NCBI RefSeq assembly: GCF_004153605.1
Contig: NZ_SDSI01000002.1
Coordinates: 434,001 to 498,000 of the forward strand
From: Qipengyuania_B thermophila
GTDB taxonomy: Bacteria > Pseudomonadota > Alphaproteobacteria > Sphingomonadales > Sphingomonadaceae
Length of the DNA: 64,000 nt
Direction of reading: 5' to 3'
A program made the position numbers and the translations under genes. The notes beneath the pieces are model-generated. The model did not search any database. It was not told the DNA's origin and saw only the letters and a program-made list of their open reading frames with translations. Of the stretch, positions 17,595-24,343 are shown piece by piece. Position 1 is the first letter of the stretch; each line of letters begins with the position of its first letter.

Positions 17595-18695
17595 TCACAC
17601 GTTGAACTTGAACAGCATGACGTCGCCATCCTTCACCACGTAATCCTTGCCTTCCTGACGCAGCTTGCCGGCATCGCGTGCGCCCGCTTCGCCGTTCAGG
17701 GCGACATAGTCCTCGTAGGCGATGGTCTCGGCGCGGATGAAGCCGCGTTCGAAGTCGGAATGGATGACGCCCGCGGCCTGGGGCGCCTTTGATCCTTCGG
17801 CGAAGGTCCACGCCCGCGCTTCCTTGGGGCCGGCGGTGAAGAAGGTCTTCAGCCCGAGCAGCTTGTAGCCGGCGCGGATGACCCGCGACAGGCCGCTCTC
17901 CTCCAGTCCCATTTCGGCGAGAAACTCTGCCCGTTCTTGGGGCGGCATGGCGACCAGTTCCGCCTCGATTGCGGCGGAGACGATGACCGCCTCCGCGCCT
18001 TCGGCCGCGGCCTTGGCGAACACCTGCCTGCTGAAGTCGTTGCCTTCGGCCACGTCGCCTTCGGACACGTTGCAGACATACAGCACCGGCTTGGCGGTCA
18101 GCAGCTGCGCCTGGGCGAACAGCCGCGCCTCTTCCTCGTCCCTAGGCTCGGTCAGCCGCGCAGGCTTGCCGTCGCGCAGGAGATCCAGCGCCTGCCCCAG
18201 CACGCTGACCAGCGCCTTGGCCTCCTTGTCCCCGCCGGTCGCGCGGCGGCGGGCGTTCTCCACCCGCCGCTCAAGGCTGTCCATGTCCGCGAGCAGCAGC
18301 TCGGTCTCCACCACCTCCGCGTCGGCGACCGGATCGACACGGTTGGCGACGTGCTGGATGTCGTCGTCCTCGAAACAGCGCAGCACGTGAATGATGGCGT
18401 CAACCTCGCGGATGTTGCCAAGGAACTGGTTGCCGAGGCCTTCGCCCTTGGAGGCGCCTTTCACCAGCCCGGCGATGTCGACGAAGCCGAGTTGCGTCGG
18501 TATGACCTTGGCCGATTTGGCGATTGCGGCAATGCGTTCGAGCCGTTCATCGGGCACCGCGACCTGTCCGACATTCGGCTCGATCGTGCAGAAGGGATAA
18601 TTGGCCGCCTGCGCCGCCTGCGTCTCGGTCAAGGCGTTGAACAGAGTCGACTTGCCGACGTTCGGCAGTCCCACGATCCCGCATCTGAACCCCAT
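17595..18695 (-). CDS. ychF: Redox-responsive ATPase YchF (Obg-like)
   Basis: YchF/OLA1 is a universally conserved P-loop protein that binds ribosomes and hydrolyses ATP rather than GTP. The 366-residue protein shows the Walker A GLPNVGKST, switch region FVDIAGLVKGASKGEGLGNQFL, the altered G4 motif NVSE in place of NKxD (explaining ATP preference), and the C-terminal TGS domain. The start ATG gives the exact family N-terminus MGFRCGIVGLPN. Confidence 0.97.
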   Translation of the reverse strand: MGFRCGIVGLPNVGKSTLFNALTETQAAQAANYPFCTIEPNVGQVAVPDERLERIAAIAKSAKVIPTQLGFVDIAGLVKGASKGEGLGNQFLGNIREVDAIIHVLRCFEDDDIQHVANRVDPVADAEVVETELLLADMDSLERRVENARRRATGGDKEAKALVSVLGQALDLLRDGKPARLTEPRDEEEARLFAQAQLLTAKPVLYVCNVSEGDVAEGNDFSRQVFAKAAAEGAEAVIVSAAIEAELVAMPPQERAEFLAEMGLEESGLSRVIRAGYKLLGLKTFFTAGPKEARAWTFAEGSKAPQAAGVIHSDFERGFIRAETIAYEDYVALNGEAGARDAGKLRQEGKDYVVKDGDVMLFKFNV

Positions 18696-18823
18696 CTCGT
18701 TCCTTCTGCCTTCCCGGTCATGCTGCGCCGCCCGCTCGCGCGTGCCTGTGTGTCAGGACACTGTTGGCGGATGGCTGGGTGCGCGGCGTGCCGTAGCCGC
18801 GGAATAGCGGTCCCGCCAGCCTG

Positions 18824-19825
18824 TCAGACTCCGTGCACTGCGCGGATTGCGGGGCCGATGGCGGGCGAGCCGCCAAGCCATTCCACCTGGATGCGCGCCG
18901 AGACCTCGTTGATGGCCGTCTGCGGAACAGTGCCGGCGCTGACCGGCGTGCGCAGCGGACGCGAACCCGCAGGCATGGCAATGATGCTGGCGATGGCGCG
19001 CGGCACGTCCATCGGGTCGGCGGTGCGCCCCGAACCGTCCTCGGTGCCCATGCGCTCGACGACTTGCCAATACCCGTCGGCGTGACGAGGCTCGATCCGT
19101 TCGCGCAAGGCACCGGTGTAACGGTTGCGGTTGCGCCACACATCCGTCGGATAGCCGCCGGGCTGCACGATGGCGACCTCGATCCCGTGCATGGCGACTT
19201 CGTAGGCCAGGGCTTCGCTCATTGCTTCCAGGGCAAACTTGGTGGCGGAGTAGTGGCCGCTGAACGGCGCGATGACCCGGCCGAGCTGGCTCGAAATGGG
19301 GATGATGAGGCCCCGCCGTCGCGCCCGCATGGCCGGAAGGACGGCGCGGGCGAGCCGATGGCAGCCATACACGTTCGTGTCGAAGGCGAGTTTCGTCGCC
19401 TCCATGTCCTGCACTTCGACCGGGCCGGAGATGCCGATGCCAGCGTTGTTGACCAGCACGTCCAGCGCCCCGCCGGCGAGCCGTTCGGCCTCCGCCACCG
19501 CCGCGGCGACCTGCTCGTCGCTGGTCACGTCGAGGTCGAGAACGGTGATGTCGAGCCCGTCACGCGCCGCGAGCGCGCGCAGCGTGTCCGCCTCGGGTCG
19601 GGGCAGGCCGCGCATGGTGGCGAACACCTTTGCGCCCAGCCTTGCATAGTGCTCCGCGCCAAGACGCCCGAAGCCGGAGGAGCAACCGGTGATCAGGATC
19701 GAAGTGCCCTTGAGGTCCGGCTGCCCCTCCGACCAGGGCGCGCCGGCGAAGGCGGCATGGGCGGTGGCAAGCGACCCGGCGGCTGCGGCCCCGGCGAGCA
19801 GGCTGCGGCGGCTGACTTTCGGCAA
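18824..19825 (-). CDS. Short-chain dehydrogenase/reductase with Tat-type signal
   Basis: This 333-residue SDR has the nucleotide-binding GCSSGFG at 47-53, NNAG at 126-129, and catalytic Ser178/179, Tyr192 and Lys196 (YSATK). It is preceded by a twin-arginine-like leader: SRRSLL at 5-10, a hydrophobic alanine/glycine segment, then AHAAFA, which could be a cleavage site. SDRs are normally cytoplasmic. If the leader is real, the protein is exported folded with its cofactor bound. The substrate is unknown; a C-terminal extension beyond the core fold is present. Confidence 0.85.
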   Translation of the reverse strand: MPKVSRRSLLAGAAAAGSLATAHAAFAGAPWSEGQPDLKGTSILITGCSSGFGRLGAEHYARLGAKVFATMRGLPRPEADTLRALAARDGLDITVLDLDVTSDEQVAAAVAEAERLAGGALDVLVNNAGIGISGPVEVQDMEATKLAFDTNVYGCHRLARAVLPAMRARRRGLIIPISSQLGRVIAPFSGHYSATKFALEAMSEALAYEVAMHGIEVAIVQPGGYPTDVWRNRNRYTGALRERIEPRHADGYWQVVERMGTEDGSGRTADPMDVPRAIASIIAMPAGSRPLRTPVSAGTVPQTAINEVSARIQVEWLGGSPAIGPAIRAVHGV

Positions 19826-19888
19826 GACTGGTCTCCTTTTTGGATGATCCTACGCCGGTGAAGCCCGCCCGCACAACCTGAGGAGGGA

Positions 19889-20461
19889 TCATTCGTCCTG
19901 GAGCCGCCGCGACACCTCGCTCATGAACCGGGCATCGTCGCCCGCCGCCAGCCAGGGCGCCTCCGCGGCGATGGCCGCCAGCATGTCTGTCAGCGCGTCG
20001 ATCTCGCCCCGGGCATAGTTCCCGAGGACGTGTCCGGTGACGCGCTCCTTGCTTCCCGGATGGCCGATGCCGATGCGCACCCGCCTGAACTCTGGCCCGA
20101 GATGCTGGTCGATCGACCGCAGGCCGTTGTGGCCGGCGAGACCGCCCCCGACGCGGACCTTGACCTTGCCGGGGGCCAGATCAAGCTCGTCGTGAAAAAC
20201 GGTAAGGGCGTCCACCGGCAGTTTGTAGAACCGCAACGCCTCGGCCACGGCACGGCCGGACTCGTTCATGAAGGTGGCCGGCTTGAGCAGGACAATGCGG
20301 ACATCTGCGATCCGTCCCTCCTGTACCCAGCCGGCAAATTTCTTCTGCACCGGCCCGAATGCGTGCATCTCCGCGATCACGTCACAGGCCATGAAGCCGA
20401 CATTGTGGCGGTTCAGAGCATAGCGCGGACCCGGATTGCCCAGACCGGCCCAGATCTGCAT
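19889..20461 (-). CDS. pth: Peptidyl-tRNA hydrolase
   Basis: Pth releases peptides from prematurely dropped peptidyl-tRNAs. The 190-residue protein begins MQIWAGLGNPGPRYALNRHNVGFM with the catalytic His in RHNVGF. It has the conserved Asn in FMNESG, the Asp in FHDELDL, and GGLAGHNGLRSI. It lies downstream of rplY on the same strand, the order found in many alphaproteobacteria. A separation of 126 bases, including a run of eight G at 20525-20532, lies between them. Confidence 0.97.
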   Translation of the reverse strand: MQIWAGLGNPGPRYALNRHNVGFMACDVIAEMHAFGPVQKKFAGWVQEGRIADVRIVLLKPATFMNESGRAVAEALRFYKLPVDALTVFHDELDLAPGKVKVRVGGGLAGHNGLRSIDQHLGPEFRRVRIGIGHPGSKERVTGHVLGNYARGEIDALTDMLAAIAAEAPWLAAGDDARFMSEVSRRLQDE

Positions 20462-20587
20462 GAGGATGCCTCACATTGAACGCGGCGCCGCCGCGGTGGG
20501 TTGCCGTTGACCGGTTAGCAGGGCGGGGGGGGCGGCGCCGGCCGGCGAACGGCCGCGCGCCACCCTACTGGAAGGTTGAAGCCCGGC

Positions 20588-21220
20588 TCAGCCCTGTTCG
20601 CCCTCGACCGCAGCGGCTTCGTCAGCACCGCTCTCGGCATCGCTGCTCTTGAGCGCCGAGGGAGCGACCAGCGTGGCGATGGTGAAGTCGCGATCGGTGA
20701 TGGCGCTGCTCGTTCCTTCAGGAAGCGTGACGTCGCTGATGTGGATCGAGTCGCCAACGTCGCGGCCGGTGACGTCGATCGTCACTTCGGCCGGGATGTT
20801 GTCCGCGCTGCAGATCAGCTGCACCTCGTGCCGCACGATGTTGAGCACGCCGCCCTTCTTGAGCCCCGGCGATGCGTCCTCGTTCACGAACACCACGGGC
20901 ACGGCCACCTCGATCTGCGCGTCGCCCGACAGGCGGAAGAAATCGACATGGAGCGGCCGGTCCTTGACCGGATGAAGAGCGACGTCCTTGGGGATGGTGC
21001 GGATGGTTTCACCGCCCAGAGCGATCTCCACGACCGAGTTCATGAAATGGCCGGTGTTCAGCTGGCGGACCAGTTCCTTTTCCTCGACATGGATCGCGCG
21101 GGGTTCCTCCCGGCCGCCGTAGATCACGGCGGGGACGCGGCCTTCGCGGCGCAGTGCGCGGGAGGCTCCCTTGCCTGCCCGCTCGCGCGCCTCGGCCGGC
21201 AAGCTCAGAGCGTCGCTCAT
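20588..21220 (-). CDS. rplY: Large ribosomal subunit protein bL25 (CTC family)
   Basis: The 210-residue, two-domain CTC form of L25 binds 5S rRNA with its N-terminal domain (RERAGKGASRALRREGRVPAVIYGG) and carries the longer C-terminal beta domain (ITDRDFTIATLVAP). The acidic tail is usual for this form. AAAGGT precedes the ATG. The gene is followed by pth and probably co-transcribed with it; the C-terminal CTC domain has been tied to general stress in other bacteria. Confidence 0.96.
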   Translation of the reverse strand: MSDALSLPAEARERAGKGASRALRREGRVPAVIYGGREEPRAIHVEEKELVRQLNTGHFMNSVVEIALGGETIRTIPKDVALHPVKDRPLHVDFFRLSGDAQIEVAVPVVFVNEDASPGLKKGGVLNIVRHEVQLICSADNIPAEVTIDVTGRDVGDSIHISDVTLPEGTSSAITDRDFTIATLVAPSALKSSDAESGADEAAAVEGEQG

Positions 21221-21350
21221 CGTCTTTACCTTTCGAATGCTTGATTGCTGTCAGCCATGCCGCTCCGCCTCCAGGGATGACCAGAACGGCACGCCCCGGC
21301 GCCCTACCTGCCGGCGGCGCCGTTGGCAAGGCGAGGGCAGGAAGGCGCGT

Positions 21351-22292
21351 TCAGCGCGGCGCCACCACCCGGCGCTGCTTCAGAATGTCCTGCACGCTGT
21401 TCTGCCCGGCGAGATGCCCAGCGCCGACGGCCATGAACACGACTCCCGGCTGCTCGAGGCGGGCGGCGATCCAGTCGGCCCAGTTGCGGTTGCGGGCATA
21501 CAGAAGGCGCTCGGCAAGGTCGCTGTTCTGCTGAAGCGATTCGTTCATGATCGCCGCCAGACCGTCGGCGTCGCCCGCGGTCCATGCCGCGACCATGCGG
21601 TCCAGCATCGGCCTGATGTCGTCGGCCTGCTGCGCCACCTCGATGAGATAGGCGATCTGCGCGTCCTGCGGCATGGAGTCGAAGACGTTGATCTGGAATT
21701 CGACCGTCTCGAGAGCGGCGCGCTGGATGTGCGGGCCGGCCTGCGCCTCCAGCACCTTCTCGACGCCGCTGTCGGGGGTGTAGCCCTGCTGCACCAGCGG
21801 CAGGAGAGACAGGGTCATCGCCGCCATCCAGGGCTTGAACTGGTCGAAGGCGGCGGCCGGAATGCCCAGCTTCTGCAGCGCCCCTTCGTACGCCACGCGC
21901 TGCTCGTCAGTGAGCAGGCCGCGCAAGGTCTGCCCCTGAGGCAGCATGCCGCGGGCCATCATCTGCTGCTGCATGGCGGCGTCGGTCATTTCGGACGAAA
22001 GGATCTCGGTGACCATGACGTCCGAGGACGCGAGCGCATCGCGGATCGCCGGGGTCATCCACTGCGCCGTCGTCGGGAGCAGGTGCACGGTCCCGAAGAG
22101 AAAGATGGTCGTGTCCGCGTCCGCCACCTTCCACAAGGCGGGGCCGGTGGTCTGCACCCGCTCCACCGCCGCGCCCGCCGGCGCCGGTCGGACAGTGGTG
22201 CCTGTGGCACGCTGATCGACGGTGGACGCGGTGCAACCCTGAAGCGAGACGATCAGGGCTGCGCCTGCGAGCAACGACGTGATTCTCTTCAT
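21351..22292 (-). CDS. TraB/GumN family lipoprotein
   Basis: The 313-residue protein starts with a lipoprotein signal (LIVSLQGC, Cys at about 20) and continues as a TraB/GumN domain with WKVADADTTIFLFGTVHLLP near the N-terminus and VFMAVGAGHLAGQNSVQDIL at the end. These carry the paired GTxH and GxxH motifs that likely bind metal in this Tiki-related family. A protease-like role is possible from the family relationship, but the substrate is unknown. GAGGAG 7 bases before the ATG fixes the start. Confidence 0.88.
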   Translation of the reverse strand: MKRITSLLAGAALIVSLQGCTASTVDQRATGTTVRPAPAGAAVERVQTTGPALWKVADADTTIFLFGTVHLLPTTAQWMTPAIRDALASSDVMVTEILSSEMTDAAMQQQMMARGMLPQGQTLRGLLTDEQRVAYEGALQKLGIPAAAFDQFKPWMAAMTLSLLPLVQQGYTPDSGVEKVLEAQAGPHIQRAALETVEFQINVFDSMPQDAQIAYLIEVAQQADDIRPMLDRMVAAWTAGDADGLAAIMNESLQQNSDLAERLLYARNRNWADWIAARLEQPGVVFMAVGAGHLAGQNSVQDILKQRRVVAPR

Positions 22293-22330
22293 GTTCAAAC
22301 TCCTCGGGGGAAGGGGCAACGAAAGAACGC

Positions 22331-22758
22331 TTACCTGAGGCCCAGCTTGCGCAGGAAGTAAGCCAGAAACATGACGGCGGTCGTGCCGCCCCACAGCAGC
22401 CAGTTGTTCACTGGCGGAGCGAGGCCGAACTGATGCAGGCTGTTCCAGATGGAAAACCCGCGAAGAAGACGGAAAAGCCGATCAATCCCGCCCACAGGTT
22501 GTCCAGCAGGTCGAGTTCATCGACACGGCGCAGGTAATCGCGGGTGAACCAGGTGAAGGCAAGCAGGAAGGCCGCTGTCGTGCCATAGATCAGTCCGCGT
22601 GGCAGAGTGCCCTGTGCCACCAGCGCGCCAAGATATCCGCTCGCCATGCCTGCCACCAAGGCGACAGCGAAGGCCAGCAGGCAATAGCGGGCGAATTTTC
22701 GCCGCCGCGATCGCAGCCGTTCTTCTCCGGTCGGTGGCGTCATGTCAGTGGCCGTCAT
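22331..22758 (-). CDS. Small four-helix membrane protein, interrupted by a -1 frameshift
   Basis: From the ATG at 22758 (GAGGAG 9 bases upstream) the frame encodes two membrane helices, YLRRVDELDLLDNLWAGLIGF and FFAGF, then runs off into a non-family tail and stops at 22408 (116 residues). In the -1 frame, the sequence from 22453 on continues SIWNSLHQFGLAPPVNNWLL and ends in FLRKLGLR at 22331, exactly the C-terminus expected for this sphingomonad family (142 residues in total). The shift falls on G_GGT_TTT (22453-22459). It could be a sequencing error, a real disruption, or programmed slippage. The gene overlaps the repressor gene by 14 bases. Confidence 0.75.
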
Positions 22759-22957
22759 CGAAAATCTCCTCAATCGGCAGGTCGAACAGGCGCGCGATGC
22801 GGAAAGCGAGGGGCAGGGACGGGTCGTGCTTCCCCGTCTCGATCGCGTTCACCGCCTGTCGCGACACGTCGAGCCGGCCGGCAAGTTCTGCCTGGCTCCA
22901 GTTGCGTTCTGCGCGCAGCACCTTGAGCCGGTTTTTCAAGCCCGGTCTCTCAGCCAC
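22745..22957 (-). CDS. XRE family transcriptional regulator (YgzD-like)
   Basis: This 70-residue protein is a single helix-turn-helix domain with RNWSQAELAGRLDVSRQAVNAIETG as helices 2-3 and PSLPLAFRIARLFDLPIEEIF as the closing helices, a typical small Cro-like repressor. It lies between and overlaps two small membrane protein genes (22 and 14 bases), a regulator-membrane-protein arrangement seen widely and uncharacterised. It most likely binds the paired dyads at 23330-23346 and 23370-23386 that flank the promoter of its own operon (inference). Confidence 0.92.
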   Translation of the reverse strand: MAERPGLKNRLKVLRAERNWSQAELAGRLDVSRQAVNAIETGKHDPSLPLAFRIARLFDLPIEEIFDDGH

Positions 22958-23319
22958 GTCGCGAGAAAACCCACGAAGAAGGCGAACATGGCGAGCGGCG
23001 TCGCGATGTCGGGCCAGTCGCGCGTCTTGGCTGCACCGCGCAGCCCGTCAATAAGACCCTCCAACGCCGGGGCGAGGAGGAACGCCACGACGAGAACCGC
23101 AAACGAGAACGAGGTTCCCGCCACCCACAGCCGCTGGATATATTCATCTCGCAACTTCCTGCGCAGCAATATGAACAGGCTGACGAGGAGCATTCCGACC
23201 GGCAGGCCTTTGAGTACGTCCGGCCAATTGAACAGTCGAGCGAGCCAGAAGAGGACGATTGCAGCCGCGCCCATCCAAGCCATGGCCATATACAGTTTCG
23301 CTCGTTTCTCAGCCGTCAC
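22936..23319 (-). CDS. Small polytopic membrane protein, first gene of the XRE cassette
   Basis: The protein has about 127 residues with four hydrophobic segments (about 10-27, 35-52, 66-90 and 104-120) separated by short charged loops (RRKLRDEYIQRLW, GAAKTRDWPD). I do not recognise a named family with certainty, although DUF2178-like proteins accompany similar XRE repressors. Two in-frame GTG codons are possible starts (23325 and 23319). The second was chosen because CGAGG lies 5 bases upstream of it. Transcription starts just upstream at a promoter overlapped by two operators. Confidence 0.75.
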   Translation of the reverse strand: MTAEKRAKLYMAMAWMGAAAIVLFWLARLFNWPDVLKGLPVGMLLVSLFILLRRKLRDEYIQRLWVAGTSFSFAVLVVAFLLAPALEGLIDGLRGAAKTRDWPDIATPLAMFAFFVGFLATWLRDRA

Positions 23320-23329
23320 AAACACCTCG

Positions 23330-23346
23330 TGTCAGGTTTCCATGAC
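23330..23346. promoter_or_regulatory. Operator-like dyad, copy 1
   Basis: TGTCAGGTTTCCATGAC has GTCA/TGAC half-sites separated by eight bases, and differs from copy 2 (23370-23386) at one position. It covers the expected transcription start of the minus-strand cassette, a position where a bound repressor would block polymerase. Confidence 0.7.
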
Positions 23347-23375
23347 GTATTGTCGCGATTCGCTTACGCTGTCAA
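23347..23375 (-). promoter_or_regulatory. Sigma-70-type promoter of the XRE cassette
   Basis: On the minus strand a perfect -35 TTGACA (23370-23375) is followed by a 17-base spacer and CAATAC (23347-23352) as -10. A consensus -35 is unusual in this G+C-rich window and suggests a strong promoter that must be held down by a repressor. The -35 is embedded in operator copy 2. Confidence 0.65.
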
Positions 23376-23386
23376 GTTTCCATGAC
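23370..23386. promoter_or_regulatory. Operator-like dyad, copy 2
   Basis: TGTCAAGTTTCCATGAC is the second copy of the GTCA-N8-TGAC dyad, 40 bases from copy 1, close to four helical turns, so two repressor dimers could sit on the same DNA face. It overlaps the -35 element. Confidence 0.7.
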
Positions 23387-23431
23387 ATCGGTCTTTCGGT
23401 GTCGCCGTTGACGCCTATTGGCCCCTGCGGC

Positions 23432-24343
23432 ATGGCGCGCGCCATGAACCGCGATCCCGCGAACAGCTTCCAGGACATGATCCTTGCCCTGCACGACTTC
23501 TGGAGCGCGCAGGGCTGCCTGATCCTCCAGCCCTACGACATGCGGATGGGGGCGGGCACGTTCCATACCGCTACCACCCTGCGGGCCCTCGGGCCGGAGC
23601 CGTGGAACGCCGCCTTCGTGCAGCCCTGCCGCCGCCCCACGGACGGCCGGTATGGCGAGAACCCGAACCGGTTGCAGCACTACTACCAGTATCAGGTCAT
23701 CCTGAAGCCGAGTCCGCCGGACATTCAGGATCTCTACCTCGGCAGCCTCGAAGTGATCGGGATCGATCCGCTGAAGCATGACATCCGCTTCGTCGAGGAT
23801 GACTGGGAATCCCCGACGCTCGGCGCGTGGGGACTGGGCTGGGAGGTGTGGTGCGACGGGATGGAGGTGACGCAGTTCACCTACTTCCAGCAGATGGGCG
23901 GCTTCGACTGCAAGCCGGTTTCGGGCGAACTGACCTACGGCCTCGAACGTCTCGCCATGTACATCCAGGGCGTCGACAACGTCTATGATCTCGCCTTCAA
24001 CGGCCGCGGCGTGAGCTATGGCGACGTGTTTCTCGAAAACGAGCGGCAGATGTCGCGCTGGAACTTCGAGGTCGCCGACACGGATACGCTGTTCGACCAG
24101 TTCCGCAAGGCCGCCGCCGAAAGCGAGAACTGCCTTGCCAGCAACCTGCCGATCCCGGCCTACGAACAGGCAGTGGAAGCGAGCCACATCTTCAACCTGC
24201 TCCAGGCGCGCGGCGTGATCAGCGTGCAGGAACGCGCCAGCTATATGGGGCGGGTGCGCGATCTTGCCCGGGCCTCGTGCGAAGCCTATGCGGCACGGCT
24301 CGCCCCGCAATGGCAGGCAAAATACCCGGAGTGGTCGCTGTGA
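23432..24343 (+). CDS. glyQ: Glycine-tRNA ligase alpha subunit
   Basis: The alpha chain of the bacterial tetrameric glycyl-tRNA synthetase provides the class II catalytic core. The 303-residue length equals that of E. coli. Motifs include MRMGAGTFHTATTLRALGPEPW, RRPTDGRYGENPNRLQHYYQ, and ELTYGLERLAMYIQGV. A second in-frame ATG four codons later is an alternative start; neither has a good ribosome binding site. The gene is divergent from the XRE cassette and overlaps glyS by four bases. Confidence 0.96.
   Translation: MARAMNRDPANSFQDMILALHDFWSAQGCLILQPYDMRMGAGTFHTATTLRALGPEPWNAAFVQPCRRPTDGRYGENPNRLQHYYQYQVILKPSPPDIQDLYLGSLEVIGIDPLKHDIRFVEDDWESPTLGAWGLGWEVWCDGMEVTQFTYFQQMGGFDCKPVSGELTYGLERLAMYIQGVDNVYDLAFNGRGVSYGDVFLENERQMSRWNFEVADTDTLFDQFRKAAAESENCLASNLPIPAYEQAVEASHIFNLLQARGVISVQERASYMGRVRDLARASCEAYAARLAPQWQAKYPEWSL

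Noticed and set aside
20525..20532. Run of eight G between rplY and pth as a phase-variation tract
   Set aside because: It is intergenic, in a generally G-rich stretch and not placed in a promoter spacer or reading frame; more likely chance, though a spot for assembly error.
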